Positions 7,258 to 17,150 of a stretch of 64,000 nt of DNA are shown piece by piece. The notes beneath the pieces are model-generated. The model did no database searches, was not told the DNA's origin, and worked only from the letters and a program-made list of their open reading frames with translations. Within the stretch, counting starts at the first letter, position 1. Each line of letters opens with the position of its first letter. Source of the DNA: Chitinophaga pinensis (GTDB lineage: Bacteria > Bacteroidota > Bacteroidia > Flavobacteriales_D > Crocinitomicaceae); NCBI GenBank assembly GCA_945863605.1, contig CAMAZP010000011.1, positions 22,857 to 86,856 of the forward strand. Direction: 5' to 3'. A program made the position numbers and the translations under genes.

Positions 7258-10164
7258 ATGAAACAAATTATACTGAACATTTTTGCAATTTTTGCTTTTA
7301 CACTCACATATTCTCAAATGACCTTAACTGGTCCAGATTTCCCCCAAAATTCTCCTTTAGATTGTGCTGCAATAATTCCTCCTGGAAGTGGTGGTACTAA
7401 TTTTATAGATGGAGCTGGGGATTATCTTCCAAACATGAGCGACACGTTGGTATTATGTCCTGATTTGACACAAGGATCTAAAGTTTCTATTGCATTTGCT
7501 ACAAATATTGGTTTTGAATTCAATATTCATCCAACTGATACTCTGTACATCTTTGACGGACCAAACACTAGTTCTCCTCTATTAGGTGCATACAATTCAG
7601 GGACTAACCCAAATGGATTTTATGTTCAAGCATCGTTCTTGAATAATCCAAGCGGATGTCTTACATTAGTTTTTCATTCTAATGCAACTTCGGAGGGAAC
7701 AGGTTGGATAGCAAATATTGCTTGTGGTGACTTGCCTCAGCCATTTTACCCACACATAGAAGCATTTAAAAATGGTGTAGGTCAAAATGTTTTAAATCCA
7801 CTTGATACAGGGTATGTTGATGTATGTTTAGGTGATTCAATACTTTTTATAGCTAAACCTCTTTTCCCATATTCATTCGAAAATACAAATACAGGATATT
7901 CACAAAACGCTAATAACTGTCAATATCAGTGGACAATAAGTGGAATTGGGCAATTCAATAATGATTCTATTTGGTTTACTCCACCTCAACGAGTGGGCTA
8001 CTACATTGATTTACGAATCACAGATCCTTTTCCTTTGATTGAAAGAATAACTTGTAAAGTTCGTGTATCTCAACAGCCATTTTTCACTGGAACAGGTCCT
8101 TTGGAAGATTCAGTTTGTTTAGGCTCGAATACAATACTACTTGGAGGAGTTACTCCAACTGACACTGTAGGAATTGATATTCCAGATGGTACCTTTCAGA
8201 TTGGTGGCGTTTTTGCGGGATTAACATTTTTACCCGATGGTTCAGGACAAGAATACGAGACAAACATTACTATTTCAGGATTTGATTCAACTGCTTTTAT
8301 AACTGGAGCAGCTGATTTTGATCAGTTATGTTTGGATATAGAACATTCTTACATTGGAGATCTAGAAATTTTATTAACATGTCCTAATGGAACCTCTGTT
8401 TCTTTAATGAATGCATATAGTGGAAATAACGGTGCAATACCCGGCGGATGTGGAAGTGGAATAGGAACATTCTTGGGTAATGACACAAACATTGATGGTG
8501 GTGCGCCTGGTGCACCAGTAGAATCATATTGTTTTTCTCCGAATTTAGCCACACTTGGAACAATATGTTCAGAAAATGCAGCGGGTAATACGATACAAAA
8601 TGCATATGGATTTAATACAATGAATCCTAATGGTATTTATCTTCCTGATGGCGATTTTAATAACTTCATTGGATGTCCTGTTAATGGCAATTGGACGATT
8701 ACAGTTCGTGATAATCAAGGTATAGACGATGGTTATATTTTTCAATGGGGGATATATTTTAATTCTTCTCTTTACCCTGAATCAGAGGGGTATGCTAACA
8801 TAGTTGACACAAATTGGTGGAGTTTTGATCCAACAATTATTTCTGGTTTGAATGGAGATACACTGATTGTGGTGCAGCCTTCCCAAATTGGCACCTATAA
8901 TTATCAGTTCAATGTAATTGATAACTTTGGATGTCTGTATGATACAACTGTATCTTTTGTTGTTGTTGAAGGACCAGAAATATTTCCTGATACAATTACT
9001 TGTAACACAAGTTTTCAAGTATCTGGGACTGTATCCTTTGACGGTGGATTGTGGTCTTCTACAGATCCTGCCATTAGTTTTTCAAATGCTACTTCAGAAA
9101 ACCCTCTCATAATTGCATCAAGCCCTGGCACTTACACCGTCAGTTTCCTTGATAATGAATGTACGAATGAAGTTTCCTCTGATATTGTATTTCTTTCTGA
9201 TATTGCAGTAGATATACCCGATGCAACTGTTTGTGCAGGAAATAATTATTTGATAGTTCCTGTTTATTCAAGTAATGGAACTTTAGAGACAGCTAATTAT
9301 GCTATAAGCTGGAATAATGGTTCATCTGATACTACAATTTTTGCAAATACCCCAGGAAATTATGTACTAACAGTTACAAACGCTTGTACAACCGATTCAG
9401 ATTCATTGACCGTTTATGATCAGCCTTCAATTTTTACAGATACTCTTTCATGTGATTTAACTTATCAAGTAAGCGGTACATATGCACCGAATGGGGGAAC
9501 TTGGTCTAGCACTTATCCAGAAATTAATTTTTCAAATAACTCAACTTCAAATCCCACAATTAACACTTCAACTGCTGGGGTATATTTAGTTACCTTTACA
9601 GATCCTGTTTGTCAAACTATCCTTAATTCGACAATTGAATTTCCTCCATATTTGAATATTTCAACTTTAGATACATTAATTTGTATAGGTACAAACTTAA
9701 GTATTGCCCCTATTTATTATAATGTTCCTCCTGTTCAAAATTCTTATTCTAATCCTATAAATCTAATTTGGGACGATGGTTCATTAGATCCATTAAGAGT
9801 TATAAATACAGCGGGAGATTATATTGTTACTATTTCAAATGAGTGTTATTCAAAATCGGATACTACAACTATCACCTTGAAACCTTGTGATATAGAAGTA
9901 CCAAATATTATTAATTTATCTTCAACTGTAGGAAATAATTTATTTTTTATTCAATACAATGGATTAGCTGAATTTAATTGTATGATTTTTAATCGTTGGG
10001 GTAACTTAATTTATGAATATGACGATCCGGCAGGAACTTGGGATGGAAAAACACCAGATGGAAAACCAGTAACAGAAGGTACATATTTCTATAAAATAGT
10101 TGGTCGATTTGATGGTTTAGATGAAGATTTTGTAAAACATGGCTTTGTCGTTGTAAAATACTAA
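7258..10164 (+). CDS. CUB / P-domain protein exported by the type IX secretion system
   Basis: 968 residues. Signal peptide about 1-19 (ends TLTYS). A CUB-like domain follows (about 35-155, with DTLYIFDGPNTSSPLLGAY and SGCLTLVFHSN). A proprotein-convertase P-domain-like region lies at about 335-505 (CLDIEHSYIGDLEILLTCPNGT ... NGNWTITVRDNQGIDDGYIFQW). Residues about 577-870 hold two copies of a roughly 150-residue unit: DTITCNTSFQVSG...GGLWSS and DTLSCDLTYQVSG...GGTWSS, each followed by a cysteine-bearing beta domain. The last 75 residues (CMIFNRWGNLIYEYDDPAGTWDGK ... GTYFYKIV) are a type B C-terminal sorting domain. It is therefore likely exported across the outer membrane by T9SS and retained at the surface or released. 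No catalytic domain is visible; adhesion or substrate binding is an inference. Confidence 0.88.
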   Translation: MKQIILNIFAIFAFTLTYSQMTLTGPDFPQNSPLDCAAIIPPGSGGTNFIDGAGDYLPNMSDTLVLCPDLTQGSKVSIAFATNIGFEFNIHPTDTLYIFDGPNTSSPLLGAYNSGTNPNGFYVQASFLNNPSGCLTLVFHSNATSEGTGWIANIACGDLPQPFYPHIEAFKNGVGQNVLNPLDTGYVDVCLGDSILFIAKPLFPYSFENTNTGYSQNANNCQYQWTISGIGQFNNDSIWFTPPQRVGYYIDLRITDPFPLIERITCKVRVSQQPFFTGTGPLEDSVCLGSNTILLGGVTPTDTVGIDIPDGTFQIGGVFAGLTFLPDGSGQEYETNITISGFDSTAFITGAADFDQLCLDIEHSYIGDLEILLTCPNGTSVSLMNAYSGNNGAIPGGCGSGIGTFLGNDTNIDGGAPGAPVESYCFSPNLATLGTICSENAAGNTIQNAYGFNTMNPNGIYLPDGDFNNFIGCPVNGNWTITVRDNQGIDDGYIFQWGIYFNSSLYPESEGYANIVDTNWWSFDPTIISGLNGDTLIVVQPSQIGTYNYQFNVIDNFGCLYDTTVSFVVVEGPEIFPDTITCNTSFQVSGTVSFDGGLWSSTDPAISFSNATSENPLIIASSPGTYTVSFLDNECTNEVSSDIVFLSDIAVDIPDATVCAGNNYLIVPVYSSNGTLETANYAISWNNGSSDTTIFANTPGNYVLTVTNACTTDSDSLTVYDQPSIFTDTLSCDLTYQVSGTYAPNGGTWSSTYPEINFSNNSTSNPTINTSTAGVYLVTFTDPVCQTILNSTIEFPPYLNISTLDTLICIGTNLSIAPIYYNVPPVQNSYSNPINLIWDDGSLDPLRVINTAGDYIVTISNECYSKSDTTTITLKPCDIEVPNIINLSSTVGNNLFFIQYNGLAEFNCMIFNRWGNLIYEYDDPAGTWDGKTPDGKPVTEGTYFYKIVGRFDGLDEDFVKHGFVVVKY

Positions 10165-10186
10165 TTCATACTTTTTCATACTTTTC

Positions 10187-10219
10187 AGCGAGAAATCATA
10201 ATTGGTTTCTCGCTTTTTT
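10187..10219 (+). terminator. intrinsic terminator after the T9SS cargo gene
   Basis: Stem AGCGAGAAA (10187-10195) with TTTCTCGCT (10206-10214), extendable by a T-G and a C-G pair, followed by a run of T. It lies 22 bp after the stop codon. Confidence 0.88.
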
Positions 10220-10268
10220 GTGAAGTTAAGTGTATTTAAATTAAAAGCACTTTTAGTGTAAGTAATAT

Positions 10269-10286
10269 TAGCTTTGATTACTTTTG
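10269..10286 (+). promoter_or_regulatory. two overlapping -7 candidates upstream of hutU
   Basis: TAGCTTTG (10269-10276) and TACTTTTG (10279-10286) both fit TAnnTTTG. Neither has an obvious -33 TTTG. Either one puts the transcription start at or after an in-frame TTG at 10284, which favours the ATG at 10302 as hutU start. Confidence 0.45.
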
Positions 10287-10301
10287 CCTAAATATAATTA
10301 C

Positions 10302-12305
10302 ATGAGTAATCTAACTTTTGCACAAGACATTCAGCAAGGAATTCCAACTATAATTCCAGCGAAAAAAGCTTTTGACCCGACAGTAAACCACGCACCAAAG
10401 CGCAAGGAAATTCTTTCGAAAGAAGAGAAAAAATTAGCGCTTCAAAATGCTTTACGCTACTTTCCAAAGGAACAACACGCTGAATTAATTAAAGATTTCG
10501 CAGAAGAATTGGATGTGTTTGGCCGCATTTATATGCACCGCTATCGTCCAGATTACAAAATGTATGCACGCCCGATTTCTGAATATCCAGGAAAATCGGA
10601 GCAGGCAAAAGCAATTATGTTGATGATTCAAAACAATTTGGATTATGCTGTTGCTCAACATCCACACGAGTTAATTACTTATGGTGGAAATGGAGCTGTT
10701 TTTCAAAATTGGATTCAATATCGTTTAACGATGAAGTATTTGTCAGAAATGACAGACGAACAAACGTTGGTAATGTACTCTGGTCATCCGATGGGCTTGT
10801 TCCCTTCACATAAAAATGCGCCAAGAGTTGTGGTAACCAATGGAATGATGATTCCTAATTATTCAAAACCAGACGATTGGGAAAAATACAACGCTCTGGG
10901 TGTTACGCAATATGGACAAATGACAGCTGGCTCGTATATGTACATTGGTCCTCAGGGAATTGTGCATGGAACAACAATCACTGTTTTAAATGCAGTTCGA
11001 CGCATTGCTAAAAGTCGCGATGATATTAAAGGTAAATTATTTATTACTGCTGGTTTGGGTGGAATGTCAGGCGCTCAACCAAAAGCAGGAAATATAGCTG
11101 GTGTAATTTCTGTAACCGCTGAAGTAAATCCAAAGGCTGCAAACACACGTCATTCACAAGGTTGGGTAGATGAAATCATTAGCGATTTGGATGAATTAAC
11201 CGTTCGTGTTCGTAAAGCGAAAGATGCTAAAGAAACCGTTTCAATCGCCTATTTAGGAAATGTGGTGGATGTTTGGGAAAAATTCTTCGACGAAAACATT
11301 TATGTGGACTTAGGCTCCGATCAAACTTCGTTGCATAATCCGTGGGCAGGTGGTTATTATCCTGCTGGACTCAATTTCGAAGAAGCAAAGGAAATGATGG
11401 CCAATGAACCTGAGAAATTCAAAACGTATGTTCAAGAAAGTTTGCGTCGTCACGCTGCTGCAGTAAACAAACACACCTCAAAAGGAACCTATTTCTTCGA
11501 TTATGGAAACGCTTTTTTACTGGAAGCTTCACGAGCTGGTGGTGAAGTGATGGCTGAAAATCACATTGACTTTAAATATCCATCTTACATTCAAGATATT
11601 TTAGGACCGATGTGTTTCGATTTTGGTTTTGGACCTTTCCGTTGGGTGTGTGCCTCTGGTAAACCAGAAGATTTAGAGAAAACAGATGCGATCGCTTGTC
11701 ATGTTTTAGAAGAAATGATGTTGACAAGTCCAGAAGAAATCAAACAGCAAATGGCGGATAATATTCAATGGATTAAAGGCGCGCAAGAAAATAAATTAGT
11801 GGTAGGATCGCAAGCGCGTATTTTATATGCCGACGCAGAAGGTCGTATGCGCATTGCGGAAGCTTTCAACAAAGCAATTGCAAACGGAGAGATTGGACCT
11901 GTGGTTTTAGGTCGCGATCACCACGATGTTTCAGGAACAGATTCTCCTTATCGTGAAACGTCTAATATTTACGACGGCTCAAAATTCACAGCCGATATGG
12001 CGATTCAAAATGTAATTGGTGATAGTTTCCGTGGAGCAACTTGGGTTTCCATTCATAACGGCGGTGGCGTTGGCTGGGGTGAAGTAATCAACGGTGGTTT
12101 CGGAATGTTGTTAGATGGAAGTGCTGATGCTGATAGAAACTTGAAAATGATGTTGCATTGGGACGTAAACAATGGAATCGCACGAAGAAATTGGGCGCGT
12201 AATGAAAACGCTATTTTCGCTATCAAACGAGCAATGGAAGCTGAACCTTTACTGAATGTTACTTTGCCAAATATGGTCGATCAATCTTTACTAGAAAATC
12301 TATAA
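10302..12305 (+). CDS. hutU: urocanate hydratase
   Basis: Converts urocanate to imidazolonepropionate with NAD+ as a tightly bound electrophile, the second step of histidine degradation. The 667-residue product has the length of the longer Bacteroidota/eukaryote-type urocanase rather than the 555-residue proteobacterial type. Visible are YSGHPMGLFPSH and VVTNGMMIPNYS in the N-terminal part, the NAD-binding GLGGMSGAQPKAG, and the C-terminal region FGPFRWVCASGKPEDL with a Cys near residue 450 that fits the conserved active-site cysteine. hutH, hutI and a formimidoylglutamase are not in this window. The genes 6 bp and then 6 bp downstream on the same strand are unrelated in function. Confidence 0.95.
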   Translation: MSNLTFAQDIQQGIPTIIPAKKAFDPTVNHAPKRKEILSKEEKKLALQNALRYFPKEQHAELIKDFAEELDVFGRIYMHRYRPDYKMYARPISEYPGKSEQAKAIMLMIQNNLDYAVAQHPHELITYGGNGAVFQNWIQYRLTMKYLSEMTDEQTLVMYSGHPMGLFPSHKNAPRVVVTNGMMIPNYSKPDDWEKYNALGVTQYGQMTAGSYMYIGPQGIVHGTTITVLNAVRRIAKSRDDIKGKLFITAGLGGMSGAQPKAGNIAGVISVTAEVNPKAANTRHSQGWVDEIISDLDELTVRVRKAKDAKETVSIAYLGNVVDVWEKFFDENIYVDLGSDQTSLHNPWAGGYYPAGLNFEEAKEMMANEPEKFKTYVQESLRRHAAAVNKHTSKGTYFFDYGNAFLLEASRAGGEVMAENHIDFKYPSYIQDILGPMCFDFGFGPFRWVCASGKPEDLEKTDAIACHVLEEMMLTSPEEIKQQMADNIQWIKGAQENKLVVGSQARILYADAEGRMRIAEAFNKAIANGEIGPVVLGRDHHDVSGTDSPYRETSNIYDGSKFTADMAIQNVIGDSFRGATWVSIHNGGGVGWGEVINGGFGMLLDGSADADRNLKMMLHWDVNNGIARRNWARNENAIFAIKRAMEAEPLLNVTLPNMVDQSLLENL

Positions 12306-12311
12306 TCTGTT

Positions 12312-13472
12312 TTGTCGGCGAGTGAAAAGAATAATGTAGCTATTACCTTTAATCGGTCTACTACAAATTTTTTCTTTCAGTTTAATGCATTGCGATTTTT
12401 CGCTGCCTTGTTGGTCTTAGTTGGACACGCTGAATCCTTGCGTTCAAGTGCAGAAAGATCAAGTTTTCACCAGCTGGACTTTTTCAATAATGGTCAACAC
12501 GCCGTTACTTTTTTCTTCGTTTTAAGTGGGTTTTTAATTACATTTTTACTACTCAAGGAAAGAAACAAAACGCAAACGGTTCAAGTTAAATCCTTTTATT
12601 GGAAAAGAGTTGTAAGAATTTGGCCTTTGTATTTTTTGTTGCTTTTTATTGGACTCATTCTTCAACCTATTTTTATTGAATTGCTTAAACTGCCGTATGA
12701 AATTCCCTATTCTTGGTCAGAAAGTTTACTTTTCTTTATTGCTTTTTTACCCGGAATTATAACGTTTTATTTCGGTAATCACCTCTTGGAACCACTTTGG
12801 TCAATTGGTGTTGAAGAATGGTTTTATTTGATTTGGGGACCTTTATTGAAATATGTGCCGAAAGATTTATGGAAATGGATAGTATTCTTGTTGTTTCTAA
12901 AACTTGCGCTGAATTACTTTGCCAACACCTCTATTTTTCCACCAGTAATTGCTTATGTGATAAGGATGATGCGTTTTGAAGCTTTGTTCATAGGAGGATT
13001 ATTTGCGTGCACTTTTTTTATTACACCTAAACTTCAAAACAAACTTTCAAAATTTAGATTAACAATACTTCTTATTTCTATATCAAGCTGTTTTTTAATC
13101 ATTTTCAATGGAAGTTTTTTTGATCAGCTTTTGTTTAAAATTGGCGTTGAGGTTAAATCAGTAAATCTTTTCATTTGTTCAATTTTCTTTGGTTTTTTAA
13201 TTTGGTCAATCGCCTGGAAAAACAAGAAGACAAAATTTTTAGACGCTCCATTTATGGATTATTTGGGCGAAATCTCTTACGGAATTTATATGTATCACTT
13301 GGTAGTAATCACCATCGTTTGGGCTGTTTTACAACCTTTAAATCTGGAGTTTAAACTTGAAACATTACTTTACCATTTATTAGGAATTGCTTTCACTATA
13401 GGTTTAGCAGCAATTTCCAAAACTTATTTTGAGAATCCAATATTGAAATTGAAAAATCGATTTTCAAACTAA
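12312..13472 (+). CDS. membrane acyltransferase (OafA/acyltransferase-3 family)
   Basis: 386 residues, about ten hydrophobic segments. The N-terminal motif FNALRFFAALLVLVGHAESL holds the conserved membrane-embedded His, and SFYWKRVVRIWPLY is the following R-x-x-R-I-x-P signature. By family it transfers an acetyl or other acyl group to a surface glycan or lipid at the inner membrane. The start is a TTG at 12312, 6 bp after the hutU stop; no in-frame ATG occurs before residue 217, so a non-ATG start is required. The substrate cannot be inferred from hutU or from the PI-PLC-like gene downstream. Confidence 0.88.
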   Translation: MSASEKNNVAITFNRSTTNFFFQFNALRFFAALLVLVGHAESLRSSAERSSFHQLDFFNNGQHAVTFFFVLSGFLITFLLLKERNKTQTVQVKSFYWKRVVRIWPLYFLLLFIGLILQPIFIELLKLPYEIPYSWSESLLFFIAFLPGIITFYFGNHLLEPLWSIGVEEWFYLIWGPLLKYVPKDLWKWIVFLLFLKLALNYFANTSIFPPVIAYVIRMMRFEALFIGGLFACTFFITPKLQNKLSKFRLTILLISISSCFLIIFNGSFFDQLLFKIGVEVKSVNLFICSIFFGFLIWSIAWKNKKTKFLDAPFMDYLGEISYGIYMYHLVVITIVWAVLQPLNLEFKLETLLYHLLGIAFTIGLAAISKTYFENPILKLKNRFSN

Positions 13473-13478
13473 AAATTG

Positions 13479-14573
13479 ATGACTAAATTTATAAAATTCA
13501 ATCTTTCCATTACTATGAAATTAAGTTTAATCGTTGCCCTTGTTTTTATTGGTTTAAACCTAAGTTTCCACTCACAAATAAACGATACCGTGCGTTTAAA
13601 TCACTATAAAGTTCTCGCTTCCCACAACAGCTACAAAAAACATCCCAATCAAAAAGTCATTAAATTTCTTTCAAAGTTCAAAAAGCAACTTGGCCCATCT
13701 AACGACCCCGAGCAAATGGACTATGGGCACGTTCCACTACCTGAACAATTTGACTATTACAACATTCGAGGAATTGAAATCGATGTGAATTACGACCCCA
13801 AAGGTGGATTGTACCGAAAAAGAAAAGTAAACAAACTGATTTCAGGCTTGCGACAAAAAGTTAAAGATCCAGTAATGAAACAACCCGGTTTTAAAGTGTT
13901 ACATATTGCTGACGTTGACTACGAAACCAATTATTTGACCTTTAAACAAGTTTTAAACGAACTCAAATCGTGGAGTAACGCACACCCAAATCATACGCCT
14001 ATTTTCGTAAATATCGAATCGAAAGGTTTCAATCCGGGAGATGAATCGCGATTTTTACGTTTCTTGGGATTCAAACGAGCACTACAATTCGATGCTCAAG
14101 CTTTTCAAGATTTAGATAAAGAAATTCTGGAGATTCTTCCCGTAGATAAAATCTTCAAACCAGCTGATTTAAAAGGCAATTATTCCTCAATTAAAGAGCG
14201 TTTAAATACGGAATGCTGGCCACTTTTGTCAACTTGTTTAGGGAAAATTATTTTTATTTTGGAAGGTAACAACCAAAACTTATATGAGCAATCAGGAGTA
14301 AATCGTCCGATATTTGTTTACAATCCTCCAAATGGTGACAATACCGCTTTTGTGATAAAGAATGACCCTGTTGGTAATGAAAAAGAAATTGAACTGCTCA
14401 CTAAAAAATACATTGTGCGAACACGTTCAGATGCAGGAACATTGGAAGCACGTGCAAATGATTACACCCGATTGAAAGCAGCGATACAAAGTGGTGCACA
14501 AATCATATCTACCGATTACTATAAACCAGACCCACGATTTGGGACTTTTGTTGTCAAACTAAAAGCAGATTAA
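13479..14573 (+). CDS. secreted calcium-dependent PI-PLC-like phosphodiesterase
   Basis: 364 residues from the ATG at 13479; an internal ATG at 13515 starts a better signal peptide (KLSLIVALVFIGLNLSFHS). The fold is a TIM barrel of the Ca2+-dependent phosphoinositide phospholipase C1-like family: LASHNSYKKHP holds the first catalytic His, YNIRGIEIDVNYD the Glu/Asp calcium ligands, VLHIADVDYETN the second His, and TPIFVNIESK a further acidic strand. The C-terminus RTRSDAGTLEARANDYTRLKAAIQSGAQIISTDY is typical of this bacterial family. Predicted to act on phosphodiester substrates outside the cytoplasm. Starts 6 bp after the acyltransferase gene, so probably one operon. Confidence 0.85.
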   Translation: MTKFIKFNLSITMKLSLIVALVFIGLNLSFHSQINDTVRLNHYKVLASHNSYKKHPNQKVIKFLSKFKKQLGPSNDPEQMDYGHVPLPEQFDYYNIRGIEIDVNYDPKGGLYRKRKVNKLISGLRQKVKDPVMKQPGFKVLHIADVDYETNYLTFKQVLNELKSWSNAHPNHTPIFVNIESKGFNPGDESRFLRFLGFKRALQFDAQAFQDLDKEILEILPVDKIFKPADLKGNYSSIKERLNTECWPLLSTCLGKIIFILEGNNQNLYEQSGVNRPIFVYNPPNGDNTAFVIKNDPVGNEKEIELLTKKYIVRTRSDAGTLEARANDYTRLKAAIQSGAQIISTDYYKPDPRFGTFVVKLKAD

Positions 14574-14584
14574 AAAAAGACTTT

Positions 14585-15421
14585 CTAGCTTAAAATTTTT
14601 TTATCAAGCATCCAATCTAGTTCAGTTTGAAATACTTCGAGTTGTTCTGGTTCATTGTGAATTTCGTGAAATAAACCAGGCCAATATTTCACCGTTACGT
14701 TCTTTCCAGCATTTTCCATAAATTCTTTAGTGCCCTCAGGAGAAGTAAGTTGATCGTCCAAGCCGTGCATTAACAATAGAGGAATTTTTACTTTTGCAGC
14801 ATGTTCAATCGCGTAAGGTCCAGCAAAATGTACATTTACAAAAAACGCTGAGGTAATTTTATCGTGAACAAATTCATCTACTTCATAGGCTTTCACAACC
14901 TTTTTATCTCTTGAAATAGCGTTGGTATCTAATCCAGTTGGCTGCGTCAAAGTTGGTAATAAACCTGCACTTAATTTTCCAAGTACAACTTTCCATTTTG
15001 GTGGCTCGAATGCTAATTTTAAATAAGGAGAAGTTACAATTGCTCCACTGATATTTGGCTGTTTTCTAATTATGTAATTTAAGCATAAGTTTCCGCCCAT
15101 ACTATGACCGTAAAGTACAATAGGAATATTTGGAAATTCTTTTTTTACTTTATCTAAAAACCGATCTATATCATTCATCAAAGTAGCATAATCTGGAGTA
15201 TGTCCTCGTTTACCTTCTGATTTACCATGACCTCTGAGATCAATTCCCATTGTTACAATTCTTTGTTTTTCAAAAAATTGAGCAACATGATTGTATCGCT
15301 GGCTGTGTTCTCCCATGCCATGAATCAGTGCGATAACAGCTTTAGGATTTCCTTTTGGAAGAAGTGTAAAACCTCTTAAAGTTAAACCATCATTTGTTTG
15401 AAAAGATAACTCAATCAGCAT
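14585..15421 (-). CDS. alpha/beta hydrolase, monoacylglycerol lipase-like
   Basis: 278 residues, no signal peptide. The oxyanion segment IALIHGMGEHSQRY, the nucleophile elbow VLYGHSMGGNLC (GxSxG), the acid LLLMHGLDDQLT and the His of WPGLFHEIHNE form a complete Ser-Asp-His triad in the order of the serine aminopeptidase S33/monoglyceride lipase family (GIDLRGHGKSEGKRGH is diagnostic). Likely a cytosolic lysophospholipase or monoacylglycerol lipase. It converges on the PI-PLC-like gene with 11 bp between stop codons and no convincing terminator between them. Confidence 0.9.
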   Translation of the reverse strand: MLIELSFQTNDGLTLRGFTLLPKGNPKAVIALIHGMGEHSQRYNHVAQFFEKQRIVTMGIDLRGHGKSEGKRGHTPDYATLMNDIDRFLDKVKKEFPNIPIVLYGHSMGGNLCLNYIIRKQPNISGAIVTSPYLKLAFEPPKWKVVLGKLSAGLLPTLTQPTGLDTNAISRDKKVVKAYEVDEFVHDKITSAFFVNVHFAGPYAIEHAAKVKIPLLLMHGLDDQLTSPEGTKEFMENAGKNVTVKYWPGLFHEIHNEPEQLEVFQTELDWMLDKKILS

Positions 15422-15595
15422 GTTATAATAATTTATGTAAAAGAAATAAATTTTTTAAACAAATCGGAAATTTATGTATTAATTATCAATTATTTATCAG
15501 TTAAAATTTAATAGTTAAATTTTTTCAATTTTTGTTTCAATAGATTAATGTTGAAATTGTTTCCGTTTGCGCCGAGTCACTTTTAATATCTAGCT

Positions 15596-15603
15596 TATCT
15601 TTG
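15596..15603 (+). promoter_or_regulatory. -7 box of glyS
   Basis: TATCTTTG matches TAnnTTTG and ends only 4 nt before the ATG at 15608, so the transcript would have almost no leader. The nearest TTTG upstream (15566-15569) is 26 bp away, longer than usual. Confidence 0.6.
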
Positions 15604-15607
15604 CAGC

Positions 15608-17149
15608 ATGGAACAAAATCAAGACAAACTAAAAGACATTATTTCCCATGCGAAAGAGTATGGTTTCGTTTTTCCTTCTTCGGAAATTTACGACGGATTG
15701 GCTGCTACTTATGATTACGGTCAGTTGGGCTCCGAATTGAAAAATAATATCAAAACGTATTGGTGGAAATCCATGGTGCAAATGCACGAAAACATCGTGG
15801 GAATTGACGCAGCGATTTTTATGCACCCAACAACTTGGAAGGCTTCAGGTCACGTGGATGCGTTCAATGATCCTTTGATTGATAACAAAGATTCTAAAAA
15901 AAGATACCGCGCTGATGTTCTATTGGAAGAACACATGGAGAAAATCCGTCAGAAAATCGAAAAGGAAGTTGAAAAAGGCATCAAGAAATTTGGTGAATCG
16001 TTCGACGAAGCGCAATTCCGTGCTACGAATCCAAACGTATTGAGAAACCTTACGAAAATCGAAGAAATCGAAAACAGAATGCGCACTGCATTGGAAAACA
16101 ATGATTTGGATGGTGTTCGTAATTTGATCATCGATTTAGAAATAGTTTGTCCGATTTCAGGTTCAAAAAACTGGACGGAAGTGCGTCAATTCAACTTAAT
16201 GTTCTCTACAGAATTAGGTTCCGTTGCTGGTGATGCTTCCACGATTTATTTGCGTCCAGAAACGGCTCAAGGTATTTTCGTGAACTTCTTAAACGTGCAA
16301 AAATCTGGAAGAATGAAAATTCCTTTTGGTATCGCACAAATCGGAAAAGCATTTAGAAACGAGATTGTTGCGCGTCAGTTTATTTTCAGAATGCGTGAAT
16401 TTGAACAAATGGAAATGCAATTTTTTGTGCGTCCAGGAGAAGAAATGAAATGGTACGAATACTGGAAAGAAACACGTGCAAAATGGCACAAAAATCTTGG
16501 TTTAGGTGATAATTTATACCGTTTCCACGACCATATCAAATTGGCACATTACGCCAATGCAGCAGCAGATATCGAGTACAATTTCCCAATGGGATTCAAA
16601 GAATTGGAAGGAATTCACTCGCGCACTGATTTCGATTTGAAACAACATGAACAATTTTCAGGTAAAAAATTACAATTCTTCGATCCAGAAATGAATCAAA
16701 GTTACGTACCGTATGTAGTAGAAACATCTGTAGGATTAGACAGAATGTTCTTATCTGTGCTGAGCGCTGCTTACCAAAACGAAAAATTAGAAGACGGTTC
16801 AGAAAGAACAGTTTTAAAAATTCCAGCTGTTTTAGCACCTTACAAAGCAGCGATTTTACCGTTGATTAAAAAAGATGGATTACCAGAAAAAGCACGTGAA
16901 ATTCTTCGTGATTTACAATTCGACTACAACGTTCAATACGACGAAAAAGACGCAATAGGAAGAAGATACCGTCGTCAAGATGCAATTGGTACACCTTTCG
17001 CAATAACGGTTGACCACCAAACTTTGGAAGACAATATGGTAACGATTCGCGACAGAGACACGATGAAACAAGAGCGAGTTGCAATTGAAAATCTTGGAAC
17101 AATCATTGCAGAAAAAGCAAGTTGGAAATCCATTTTAGCAAGTTTGTAA
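15608..17149 (+). CDS. glyS: glycyl-tRNA synthetase (alpha2 type)
   Basis: Class II aminoacyl-tRNA synthetase charging tRNA-Gly; 513 residues as expected for the homodimeric bacterial/archaeal type. Motif 1 region YDYGQLGSELKNNIK, the glycine-pocket segment YLRPETAQGIFVNF, motif 2 FRNEIVARQFIFRMREFEQMEMQFF and motif 3 ETSVGLDRMFLSVL are all present, followed by a C-terminal anticodon-binding domain (about 405-513). The promoter is directly upstream; the following gene begins 1 bp after the stop codon. Confidence 0.97.
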   Translation: MEQNQDKLKDIISHAKEYGFVFPSSEIYDGLAATYDYGQLGSELKNNIKTYWWKSMVQMHENIVGIDAAIFMHPTTWKASGHVDAFNDPLIDNKDSKKRYRADVLLEEHMEKIRQKIEKEVEKGIKKFGESFDEAQFRATNPNVLRNLTKIEEIENRMRTALENNDLDGVRNLIIDLEIVCPISGSKNWTEVRQFNLMFSTELGSVAGDASTIYLRPETAQGIFVNFLNVQKSGRMKIPFGIAQIGKAFRNEIVARQFIFRMREFEQMEMQFFVRPGEEMKWYEYWKETRAKWHKNLGLGDNLYRFHDHIKLAHYANAAADIEYNFPMGFKELEGIHSRTDFDLKQHEQFSGKKLQFFDPEMNQSYVPYVVETSVGLDRMFLSVLSAAYQNEKLEDGSERTVLKIPAVLAPYKAAILPLIKKDGLPEKAREILRDLQFDYNVQYDEKDAIGRRYRRQDAIGTPFAITVDHQTLEDNMVTIRDRDTMKQERVAIENLGTIIAEKASWKSILASL

Positions 17150-17150
17150 A

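Noticed and set aside
10284..10301. TTG start of hutU giving six extra residues
   Set aside because: The TTG overlaps a -7 box candidate, so it is unlikely to be within the mRNA; the ATG at 10302 fits.
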